A stretch of 10,550 nucleotides of DNA from NCBI GenBank assembly GCA_964412395.1, contig CAYPOY010000171.1:1-10550 (forward strand), given 5' to 3'. The position numbers were made by a program, and so were the translations under genes. The notes beneath the pieces were generated by a model, which had not been told where the DNA came from, ran no database searches, and saw nothing but the letters and a program-made list of their open reading frames with translations. Source of the stretch: CAYPOY01 sp964412395 (GTDB taxonomy: Bacteria > Chloroflexota > Anaerolineae > B4-G1). Shown here one piece after another: positions 1-5,099 of this stretch (position 1 is its first letter; each line of letters starts with the position of its first letter).

Positions 1-457
1 GGATATACTTGACCACCCGGTAGCGGAGGATGAGGTTGCGCTGCATTCGCTGCCGTCGCAGGTCCAGGTAGCGGTACTTGAGTCGCAGCGCCTCGTCCAC
101 AGGGCTATCGTCGTAGATGTAGAAAGGTGGCGTTTTGGCCGGGTTCAGAGTCTTCAATTCGTGGGCTACGACCTCGATCTCGCCCGTAGGTACGTCAGGA
201 TTGGCCAATCCCTCTGGTCGAGCCTGGACGATGCCCTTGACCTGAAGCACGTACTCATTGCGTGCCTGTTGAGCCACCGCGTGTGCCTCCGAGGCCCCAT
301 CAGGATTGATCACGACCTGCACGATGCCTGAACGGTCGCGCAAATCTATGAAGATGAGGCCGCCATGGTCACGCCGACGGTTTACCCAACCCGCCAGCGT
401 GACCTCCTGGCCGGCGTGCGCGGTCCGCAATTTGCCGCAATTGTGTGTTTTCAACAT
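1..457 (-). CDS. aspS: Aspartyl-tRNA synthetase, N-terminal part (3' end outside window)
   Basis: Charges tRNA-Asp (or tRNA-Asp and tRNA-Asn, if non-discriminating) with aspartate in the cytoplasm. The 152 visible residues begin MLKTHNCGKLRTAHAG and contain the anticodon-binding OB-fold typical of class IIb enzymes: GWVNRRRDHGGLIFIDLRDR at about residues 23-42, then SGIVQVVINP. The stretch LRLKYRYLDLRR at about 125-135 is the bacterial AspRS linker leading into catalytic motif 1. The catalytic domain and the bacterial GAD insertion lie beyond the left edge. The start is the ATG read from 457, chosen because a strong GGAGGAG ribosome site lies six bases before it and because known AspRS proteins start at this point. 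It is transcribed divergently from the gene at 1158. Its leader, up to the promoter near 810-842, is unusually long and structured. The identification rests on recognising the family from sequence. Confidence 0.96.
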   Translation of the reverse strand, partial: MLKTHNCGKLRTAHAGQEVTLAGWVNRRRDHGGLIFIDLRDRSGIVQVVINPDGASEAHAVAQQARNEYVLQVKGIVQARPEGLANPDVPTGEIEVVAHELKTLNPAKTPPFYIYDDSPVDEALRLKYRYLDLRRQRMQRNLILRYRVVKYI

Positions 458-463
458 AATTGT

Positions 464-470
464 CTCCTCC
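464..470 (-). promoter_or_regulatory. Ribosome binding site of aspS
   Basis: GGAGGAG on the minus strand, six bases before the ATG at 457. It fixes the aspS start and is a near-ideal Shine-Dalgarno sequence. Confidence 0.85.
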
Positions 471-487
471 GCATAGGCTTGGCCCTC

Positions 488-514
488 GTAGGACAAGACG
501 CTATCTTGTCCTAC
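488..514. repeat. Perfect 11-bp inverted repeat upstream of the aspS ribosome site
   Basis: GTAGGACAAGA (488-498) and TCTTGTCCTAC (504-514) pair perfectly around a 5-base loop. On the aspS transcript the hairpin would end 17 bases before the ribosome site. No T-tract follows it, so it is not an intrinsic terminator. It may be a dispersed intergenic repeat, or it may influence aspS translation or mRNA stability. Confidence 0.75.
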
Positions 515-516
515 AT

Positions 517-667
517 CTGGACTCTGGCAAATTTGAAATTGTGGGGAGAGAGGCTCGAAAAACCCGTTTTTTAGGCTTTCAAATGGGGATGTCTTCCAGG
601 AAAAGCGGCCTCGGTGGGGCACCAGCCCTACCGATAAGAGAAAAAACGGGTTTTTGCCAGACTCCAG
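517..667. repeat. Large nested inverted-repeat structure
   Basis: Three nested pairings share one centre. The outer arms 517-530 and 654-667 are 14 bases with one mismatch. The middle arms 558-572 and 641-655 (AAAAACCCGTTTTTT and its complement) are a perfect 15 bases. The inner hairpin 612-620/625-633 is 9 bp with one mismatch around ACCA. The layout suggests a small palindromic element, MITE-like or REP-like, or a folded aspS leader. No T-box consensus (AGGGTGGNACCGCG) is present. Confidence 0.6.
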
Positions 668-673
668 CTACAC

Positions 674-698
674 AAAAAACCGCCCGATGCGGGGCGGC
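674..698 (-). terminator. Intrinsic terminator on the minus strand
   Basis: Read on the minus strand: CCGCCC, loop CGCATC, GGGCGG, then TTTTTT (674-679). This is a 6-bp GC-only stem directly followed by six Ts. It lies between the minus-strand promoter near 810-842 and aspS. It would therefore either end a short RNA of about 130 nt or act as an attenuator of read-through into aspS. Confidence 0.8.
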
Positions 699-808
699 TT
701 ATCTTTGCAAAAGCAGAAACCAGACGTGTCACACCGTCGGCCGCCCCCGGGGGTCGCAGGGATTGTCGTCATTATCCACAATCAGCCGAACGGTGTGCGT
801 TATCATTA
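674..808 (-). ncRNA. Candidate structured small RNA or aspS leader
   Basis: The transcript predicted from the minus-strand promoter to the terminator is about 130 nt. Its core (730-797) is closed by a helix pairing 785-797 with 730-741: 12 bp with one bulged base, CACACCGT continuing into TCGGC. Inside are a GATTGT/ACAATC hairpin (778-783 with 761-766) and a GC-rich self-complementary CCCCCGGGGG (744-753), which together resemble a three-way junction. No open reading frame of note lies in it. The class is not recognised: it does not show T-box, purine, fluoride or hammerhead consensus sequences. The function is unknown. It could be a standalone sRNA or a terminating leader controlling aspS. 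Confidence 0.45.
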
Positions 809-814
809 CATTAT

Positions 815-842
815 AGTATAGCACACTTCGGGTAGGTGTCAA
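815..842 (-). promoter_or_regulatory. Sigma-70-type extended -10 promoter reading toward aspS
   Basis: On the minus strand a perfect -35 TTGACA (837-842) is followed by a 16-base spacer and TATACT (815-820). TG one base before the -10 makes it an extended -10. An overlapping TATAAT (810-815) has a worse 21-base spacing. Transcription should start near 806-808. Confidence 0.75.
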
Positions 843-954
843 GCAAACCCAACGCCGGGTTTTCGAAGCAAATCAACTTTTTGTGCTCAACGCGCGGGTG
901 ATGCAATGTCTCCAACTTTTGAGCGCCGTTTGACCAACATTGCTCACAGCCACC

Positions 955-1014
955 GTCCCCGGGGGCGTCTTATGTCGAGCACCACCTTGCATGGGCCGCC
1001 CCCGAGACGGGGAC
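955..1014. repeat. GC-rich bulged inverted repeat
   Basis: GTCCCCGGGGGCG (955-967) pairs with 997-1014 as 6 bp plus 7 bp, with a 5-base bulge (1004-1008) in the second arm. The loop is about 29 bases. No T-tract follows on either strand, so it is not a typical terminator. The function is unknown and it is probably a member of a dispersed palindromic repeat family. Confidence 0.5.
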
Positions 1015-1122
1015 TGAGAGCATAATTTGCAAACCGCAGCTGGCACGCACGTATAATTGATCTGCTACGAAATCCCACGCCCCAACCCACGTTTTACGCT
1101 TCACGTTTCACGGTCATCCAAG

Positions 1123-1150
1123 TTGCCTGGACGCCCAAAGGCGGTATAAT
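1123..1150 (+). promoter_or_regulatory. Promoter of the spermidine-synthase-like gene, possibly giving a leaderless mRNA
   Basis: TTGCCT (1123-1128, four of six matches), a 16-base spacer and a perfect TATAAT (1145-1150). The expected start point, six to eight bases further on, falls at 1157-1159. That coincides with the GTG start codon at 1158, leaving no room for a ribosome site in the transcript. Confidence 0.6.
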
Positions 1151-1157
1151 CAGCAAT

Positions 1158-2690
1158 GTGCGCAAACGTGATACCTATCTCTACGTCACCGCCTTTGCTG
1201 GCGGGATGGTCTCATTGGCCGTCGAGTTGGCCGCCTCCAGCCTGCTCCGCCCCCACTTCGGCACCGCCAACCTGGTGTGGGCAGCCATCATCGGGCTGAT
1301 CCTGTTGTACCTGACGACGGGCTATTTCCTCGGCGGGCGCTGGGCCGACCGCTCTCCCCACCCCGCTGCACTCTACCAGATCGTGGCCTGGGCTGCTTTC
1401 CTCATCGGCCTCGTGCCCTTCGCCGCCCACCCGGTGCTCTCGCTGGCGTCGCTGGGCTTTGCCAATTTCGACGCCGCTATGCTCGGTGGCTCCTTCATCG
1501 CTGTGCTGATCCTCTTCAGCGTCCCTGTCACGCTGCTGGGCTGTATCTCGCCCTTCATCATCCGACTGGCGATGGAAGACGTGGGAAGCGCCGGACAGAC
1601 CGCCGGTCGCGTCTACGCCATCTCGACCGCCGGCAGTTTCCTGGGCGCGTTCCTGCCCGACCTGGTGCTCGTGCCCACCATCGGCACGCGCAACACCTTC
1701 GTGTTGTTGTCGCTGCTCCTGCTGACAGTCGCGCTCGTCGGGCTGGCTCGCAGCGAGCCCCGCCGCCTGGCCCTATATCTCTGGATGCCGGCGGTCATCG
1801 CCTTGCTGGCTCTTCTCTTGCGTGGGCAGCCGGTCAAGGCGGCGGAGGGGGCAATCTACGAGGCCGAGTCGCCCTACAACTACATCCAGGTGATGGAGAA
1901 GGAAGGCTGCCGCTACCTGTTGCTGAACGAGGGGCAGGGTATTCACTCCGTCTATTGCCCCGATCAACTGCACACCGCCGGGCCGTGGGATTACTTCCTC
2001 ATCGCTCCTTACTTCAATTCCCCATCCTACACCCCCGACCAGGTCGAGAGCGTGGCGCTCATTGGGCTGGCCGCTGGCACCATCGCCCGGCAGTACACCG
2101 CCGTCTACGGGCCGCTTCCCATTGACGGGGTGGAGATTGACCCTGCTGTCGTGCGCGTGGGGCGGGAGTACTTCGCGATGGACGAGCCCAATCTCAATGT
2201 CATCGTCGGCGACGGGCGCTACGCCCTGGCCCACTCCGACCGGCGCTACACCATCGTCGGCGTGGATGCCTACCGGCTGCCCTACATTCCCCCGCACCTG
2301 ACGACGGTGGAGTTCTTCCGCCAGGTGCGCGACCACCTCACCGCCGATGGCGTCGTCGCGGTCAACGTCGGGCATACCCCGGAGGACTACCGGCTGGTGG
2401 AGGCGATGGTGGCGACGCTGCTCCAGGTGTTCCCCTCGGCCCACGTGATTGACGTGCCGAACAGTTTCAACGCCGTCGTCGTCGCCACGGTTCAACCCAG
2501 CGAGGCCGGCAATCTACTGCTCAACCTGCCGAACCTGGAAGGGGATGAGTTTCTGTACCCCACGGCATTGCAAGCGGCGGCAAATCTGCGCCCCACGCAA
2601 CCCGGCAAGGTCATCTTCACCGACGACCGCGCCGCCATCGAATGGATGACCAACGCGCTGGTCTTCGATTTCATCCTGCAAGGGGAATAA
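1158..2690 (+). CDS. Fused membrane (MFS-like) / spermidine-synthase-like protein
   Basis: A 510-residue two-part protein. Residues about 8-222 are hydrophobic, with roughly seven membrane helices (for example 36-58, 73-95, 108-136, 152-174, 180-196 and 205-221). Residues about 230-505 form a cytoplasmic Rossmann methyltransferase-like domain of the polyamine aminopropyltransferase superfamily. They include LIGLAAGTIAR (301-311) in place of the usual glycine-rich loop, DGVEIDP (323-329) as the acidic nucleoside-binding strand, GDGRYAL (351-357), VDAYRLPYIPPHLTTVEFF (369-387) and a terminal TDDRAAIEW (488-496). Substrate and reaction are not established for this family, and the canonical GGGDG motif is degenerate, so true spermidine synthesis is doubtful. 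The start is GTG at 1158. AAAGGCGG lies upstream but at a distance of 13 bases, and the promoter position suggests a leaderless transcript. The gene stands alone. Confidence 0.88.
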   Translation: MRKRDTYLYVTAFAGGMVSLAVELAASSLLRPHFGTANLVWAAIIGLILLYLTTGYFLGGRWADRSPHPAALYQIVAWAAFLIGLVPFAAHPVLSLASLGFANFDAAMLGGSFIAVLILFSVPVTLLGCISPFIIRLAMEDVGSAGQTAGRVYAISTAGSFLGAFLPDLVLVPTIGTRNTFVLLSLLLLTVALVGLARSEPRRLALYLWMPAVIALLALLLRGQPVKAAEGAIYEAESPYNYIQVMEKEGCRYLLLNEGQGIHSVYCPDQLHTAGPWDYFLIAPYFNSPSYTPDQVESVALIGLAAGTIARQYTAVYGPLPIDGVEIDPAVVRVGREYFAMDEPNLNVIVGDGRYALAHSDRRYTIVGVDAYRLPYIPPHLTTVEFFRQVRDHLTADGVVAVNVGHTPEDYRLVEAMVATLLQVFPSAHVIDVPNSFNAVVVATVQPSEAGNLLLNLPNLEGDEFLYPTALQAAANLRPTQPGKVIFTDDRAAIEWMTNALVFDFILQGE

Positions 2691-2724
2691 TTGGGGACGC
2701 AGATCTAGCAAGTTCCAGCCACCC

Positions 2725-2780
2725 GCGTGAAACGTGATGCGTGAAACGTGATGCGTGAAACGTGATGCGTGAAACGTGAT
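2725..2780. repeat. Four perfect tandem copies of a 14-bp unit
   Basis: GCGTGAAACGTGAT is repeated exactly four times (2725-2738, 2739-2752, 2753-2766, 2767-2780). The same core, GTGAAACGT or its complement, appears in three other intergenic places: 1091-1111, 3112-3134 and 4044-4053. It is therefore a dispersed intergenic motif that has expanded here just after a gene end. The function is unknown. Confidence 0.9.
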
Positions 2781-2825
2781 GATTTGACGTCGTATATGCC
2801 GTATCTTTTCAATAATTATGGGGCA

Positions 2826-2922
2826 AGACCTCCGAGGTTTATAGATTTGTGCTCTCCAGAAAGTGATTGGTGGTACGATGCTCGCTTTCCGAACCAAATA
2901 CGCTGCCCAAACCTCGGAGGCT
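2826..2922. repeat. Inverted repeat carrying the CCTCCGAGG motif
   Basis: ACCTCCGAGGTTT (2828-2840) is the reverse complement of 2909-2921 apart from terminal bases. The 70-base interior has no evident gene. It shares its right arm with the adjoining inverted repeat, so three copies of the motif lie within 250 bases. Confidence 0.65.
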
Positions 2923-3073
2923 GGTTGACTGACGAAACTCTGGATTGGCCCTGGGAGCAAGAAATGGGACGCAGATTAACGCTGATGAACGCTGATTTTC
3001 TGGTTTTATCGGCAGATAATCTGCGTGAATCTGCGTCCTGAAAGATTTGTCAGTCAATCAGCCTCGGAGGTCT
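2911..3073. repeat. Nested inverted-repeat element (MITE-like)
   Basis: The outer arms 2911-2936 and 3048-3073 match over 26 bases with three differences (CTCGGAGGCTG, then TTGACTGAC). An inner pair also folds back: GGACGCAGATTA at 2967-2978 against the repeats of ATCTGCGT at 3019-3037. The interior carries short direct repeats (ACGCTGATGA, ACGCTGATTT). No transposase and no convincing protein are inside. Inverted-repeat elements of this kind can be non-autonomous mobile elements, but no clear target-site duplication was found. Confidence 0.6.
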
Positions 3074-3156
3074 AAATGGTTGCCCCCAAATATTGAGATG
3101 ATACTATATGCCTCACGTTTTACGTTTCACGTTTTGCTGCTTGCATTTGGCGTCTT

Positions 3157-3164
3157 GGAAGGAG
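3157..3164 (+). promoter_or_regulatory. Ribosome binding site of the TIGR01906-like gene
   Basis: GGAAGGAG ends four bases before the ATG at 3169 and decides that start. Confidence 0.8.
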
Positions 3165-3168
3165 AAAT

Positions 3169-3855
3169 ATGACCCGCGCATTATGGCCTCGCCCTATTCA
3201 ATATTTGCTTGTACTGGCCCTGCCTGTTTTCTTGCTCACGGCCAACGTACGTATCGTGACCGGCCACTGGTTCGTGCGCTGGGCATACGGGAAAGCGGAC
3301 TTCCCACCCGACCCGTTCGGCCTCTCCACGGCCGACCGTACCCGCCTGGCCGAGACTTGTGTGGACTACCTGGCGACGAACGCGAGTCTCTCGCTCCTGG
3401 CCGACCTGCGCCTCCCCAGCGGTGCGCCCGCCTTCAACGCGCGGGAACTGCGTCACATGGCCGACGTGCAAGTGGTGTACAACCACATAACAATGGTCGG
3501 CATCGCCGCCGCGCTGGTGCTGCTTGGAGGGATGGCAACTCTGCTCACCTCCGGCCACGCGCGCCGGCGCGCCCCCACTGCACTCCTGGGCGGTAGTATG
3601 CTCACGCTGGGGTTGCTGATGACCATCGGCGCGACTATGGCGCTGAATTGGGGGGGATTCTTCACCACATTCCATCGCCTCTTCTTTGAGGGCGACACCT
3701 GGCTCTTCTTCTACTCCGACACCCTGATCCGCCTGTTCCCCATGCGCTTCTGGATGGACGTGGCCATCACCATCGTTGGCCCGCTGGTCGTCGAGGCCGT
3801 CGTCCTCGGTGGCGTGGGGTGGGTGTGGGTGCGACGAATTGGCTCCGACACTTGA
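3169..3855 (+). CDS. TIGR01906 / DUF1461 family integral membrane protein
   Basis: A 228-residue membrane protein of the size usual for the family. One helix lies near the N-terminus (about 10-31), followed by an extracytoplasmic-looking segment (about 32-104). Three further helices follow at about 107-127, 137-158 and 196-221. Family-type motifs are ELRHMADV (93-100) just before the second helix, and FHRLFFEGDTWLFFYSDTLI (168-187) continuing into RLFPMRFW (188-195) before the last helix. The family has no established function in bacteria and none is proposed here. The ATG is supported by a strong ribosome site. The gene stands between two repeat-rich intergenic stretches, so an operon link to its neighbours is unlikely. 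The family assignment is from motif recognition. Confidence 0.8.
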   Translation: MTRALWPRPIQYLLVLALPVFLLTANVRIVTGHWFVRWAYGKADFPPDPFGLSTADRTRLAETCVDYLATNASLSLLADLRLPSGAPAFNARELRHMADVQVVYNHITMVGIAAALVLLGGMATLLTSGHARRRAPTALLGGSMLTLGLLMTIGATMALNWGGFFTTFHRLFFEGDTWLFFYSDTLIRLFPMRFWMDVAITIVGPLVVEAVVLGGVGWVWVRRIGSDT

Positions 3856-3879
3856 CAGCCCCATCACAATTGGATATAT

Positions 3880-4047
3880 TAGACGTGGTAATTACTCACC
3901 CTGCTCGGTTTGGATTTGGCAATCCAAACTTCTTGGCAGTGAGAAATGGCACTCCGTAGGTCAAAAGCGGTCAAATCCGCTTGGTTCTTCCACTGAACCG
4001 CTGGATTTGACAATCCAGCGGGAGCGGGTGAGTAGTACTAGACGTGA
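3880..4047. repeat. Three-hairpin element with terminal inverted repeats
   Basis: The ends are imperfect inverted repeats: ATTACTCACCCTGCTC from 3891 matches the complement of 4021-4036, ACTACTCACCCGCTCC. Just inside each end is a perfect hairpin, GTTTGGATT/AATCCAAAC (3908-3929, loop TGGC) and CGCTGGATT/AATCCAGCG (3999-4020, loop TGAC). A third, AGCGG/CCGCT, lies at 3966-3981. The short sequence TAGACGTG flanks both sides (3880-3887 and 4040-4047) as a direct repeat, which could be a target duplication or part of the ends. The element has no coding capacity. It looks like a non-autonomous mobile or regulatory repeat. Confidence 0.6.
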
Positions 4048-4097
4048 AACGTGAAAAAGCCTTCCTCATTGGTGTTTGATCACGTCTCACGCATAGT

Positions 4098-4115
4098 GAG
4101 GATAATGAGGATAAT
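4098..4115 (+). promoter_or_regulatory. Tandem 9-bp repeat carrying two ribosome-site-like motifs
   Basis: GAGGATAAT occurs twice in tandem (4098-4106 and 4107-4115) and ends directly at the ATG at 4116. The second GAGG (4107-4110) has a five-base spacing and is the likely ribosome site. The first would be too distant. A short CTCAC/GTGAG hairpin (4086-4100) overlaps it. Confidence 0.55.
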
Positions 4116-5027
4116 ATGAGCAAGATAAGATCCACGATACAAGATGGAAAGTACAGAATTCCAGCAATGGCGATCCTGGTGGGTATCTGCTGCCTGCTCA
4201 CCTATTATTTCCACTGGGTGCTTGGAATCGAAATCGTCTTCAGTCACTTCTTTTACATCCCGGTCATCCTGGCCGCCGTGTGGTGGAGGAGAAAGGGCCT
4301 GGTAGTGGCCATACTTTTGGCTTTGTTGCTGGCTGTCAGCCACCCCCCACGTATTGGGTTGGATTGGGGTGACGCCAATGACCTGGCGCGGGGCGCTTTG
4401 TTGATCGTCGTTGGCGTGACGGTCAGTATTCTACGCGAGAGGATGGAGCGGGCAGAGGACAGGTTGAGAGAGCACGCTGAAAACCTTGAAAAGATAGTTG
4501 ACGAGCGCACAAAAGACTTGAGGAGAGAGCGCGATTACACCCGCCACCTGATCGAGAGCAGCCCGGATTTCCAGATGACGCTGGACGTGACCGGCAAAAT
4601 TATGGACGTGAACGAGGCATTTGAAAAGATGGTAGGTAATGGCCGTGAGGAGGTGGTTGGCACGTCAATCTACACCTACCTGCCGCAGGAGGCAATCGAG
4701 CAAGTGATGGCCGAGGTATTGGAGAGGGGAAAGGTCAGGGGTATCGAACTCACAGCCGACGTGCCCGAAAGAGGAACTTTGGTCTGTAACCTCTCCGGCA
4801 CGGTATTTACCACGCCGGAAGAAGAGGTGGGGATTTACCTGAGCGGCCGGGACGTGACCGAGCAGAAAAAACGACAGCAGGAGTTGAGGGAGAGGGAGAT
4901 GCAAATCGCACATGCCTCCAGGCTCTCCTCCCTGGGAGAGATGGCGGCCGGCATGGCCCACGAGATCAACCAGCCGTTAACCATCATCTCTACAGCCGCC
5001 GAGGGCATACTTATGAGCTCAGTATAG
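4116..5027 (+). CDS. Membrane PAS sensor histidine kinase, N-terminal fragment (gene split by an in-frame stop)
   Basis: Sensor half of a two-component kinase, 303 residues. Residues about 14-105 form a membrane domain of about four helices (14-37, 42-57, 62-77, 90-106). A coiled coil (about 108-140) leads to a PAS domain (about 140-250, ending SGRDVTEQKKRQQE) and then the HisKA segment. The phospho-acceptor histidine is H282 in GMAHEINQPLTII. The protein stops at ILMSSV because a 60-bp insertion (29-bp duplication plus 31 novel bases) introduces TAG at 5025-5027. Beyond it the same frame carries the rest of the kinase (to 5768), because 60 is divisible by three. On its own this fragment lacks the second half of the dimerisation helices and the ATP-binding domain, so it should not autophosphorylate. 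The break may be a true mutation, a strain variant or an assembly error. Confidence 0.85.
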   Translation: MSKIRSTIQDGKYRIPAMAILVGICCLLTYYFHWVLGIEIVFSHFFYIPVILAAVWWRRKGLVVAILLALLLAVSHPPRIGLDWGDANDLARGALLIVVGVTVSILRERMERAEDRLREHAENLEKIVDERTKDLRRERDYTRHLIESSPDFQMTLDVTGKIMDVNEAFEKMVGNGREEVVGTSIYTYLPQEAIEQVMAEVLERGKVRGIELTADVPERGTLVCNLSGTVFTTPEEEVGIYLSGRDVTEQKKRQQELREREMQIAHASRLSSLGEMAAGMAHEINQPLTIISTAAEGILMSSV

Positions 5028-5071
5028 CACGGGGCGCTTGCAATCATCTCTACAGCCGCCGAGGGCATACT
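4983..5071. repeat. 29-bp direct repeat (60-bp insertion) that introduces a stop codon
   Basis: Positions 4983-5011 and 5043-5071 are identical over 29 bases, starting ATCATCTCTACAGCC and ending GAGGGCATACT, and are separated by 31 bases (5012-5042). The period is exactly 60, so the frame is kept, but TAG at 5025-5027 falls in the novel spacer. Removing one period gives an uninterrupted HisKA sequence running ...TIISTAAEGIL then RDIRKDRFDM..., which is what the family expects. Confidence 0.9.
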
Positions 5072-5099
5072 GCGTGACATTCGGAAAGACCGCTTTGAT

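Larger units (their letters stand above)
458..1157. other. Divergent intergenic region without a protein gene
   Basis: Between the divergent aspS and the gene at 1158 I see no credible coding region. Reading from the aspS side it contains the aspS ribosome site, a perfect hairpin, a nested inverted-repeat structure, a minus-strand terminator and structured RNA, and a strong minus-strand promoter. Further on come a bulged GC-rich hairpin, an isolated TATAAT at 1052-1057 with only a weak -35 (TTGCAA, spacer 19), a copy of the CGTTTCAC-type repeat (1091-1111), and the promoter of the plus-strand gene. Positions about 843-954 show nothing I can interpret. Confidence 0.7.
2691..3168. other. Repeat-rich intergenic region
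   Basis: This stretch holds the 14-bp tandem array, the two inverted repeats, another CACGTTTTACGTTTCACGTT-type motif (3112-3134) and the ribosome site of the next gene. A 90-codon reading frame (2769-3041) is made of the repeats themselves and is not considered a gene. No clear promoter for 3169 could be chosen. Confidence 0.7.

Noticed and set aside
600..640. T-box riboswitch for aspS
   Set aside because: GGGCTGGTGCCCCACC on the minus strand looked similar at first, but it is simply a hairpin. The T-box core and a TGGC matching the tRNA-Asp end are missing.
460..816. 118-codon plus-strand frame opposite the aspS leader
   Set aside because: It overlaps hairpins, terminator and promoter of the minus strand and has no ribosome site or family resemblance.
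1027..1057. Second promoter TTGCAA/TATAAT upstream of 1158
   Set aside because: The spacer is 19 bases and the -35 is weak. The TATAAT at 1145-1150 has better spacing, so this one is only mentioned.
1773..2495. Minus-strand 240-codon open frame
   Set aside because: Antisense shadow of the spermidine-synthase-like gene, with low-complexity composition and no recognisable motif.
2769..3041. 90-codon plus-strand frame
   Set aside because: It is composed of inverted and direct repeats and begins in the tandem array. There is no ribosome site.
3181..3867. Minus-strand 228-codon open frame
   Set aside because: It mirrors the TIGR01906-like gene almost exactly. The plus strand has a ribosome site, membrane helices and family motifs, while the minus frame has none.
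5025..5027. TAG read as pyrrolysine or suppressed
   Set aside because: The stop lies in inserted, non-family sequence, not in place of a conserved residue. Nothing in the window supports recoding.
5012..5048. tRNA fragment in the 31-base insert (AGCTCAGTATAGCAC resembles a D-arm, CTTGCAA an anticodon loop)
   Set aside because: There is no acceptor stem or T-arm and the D-loop lacks its GG. The likeness is too short to claim.
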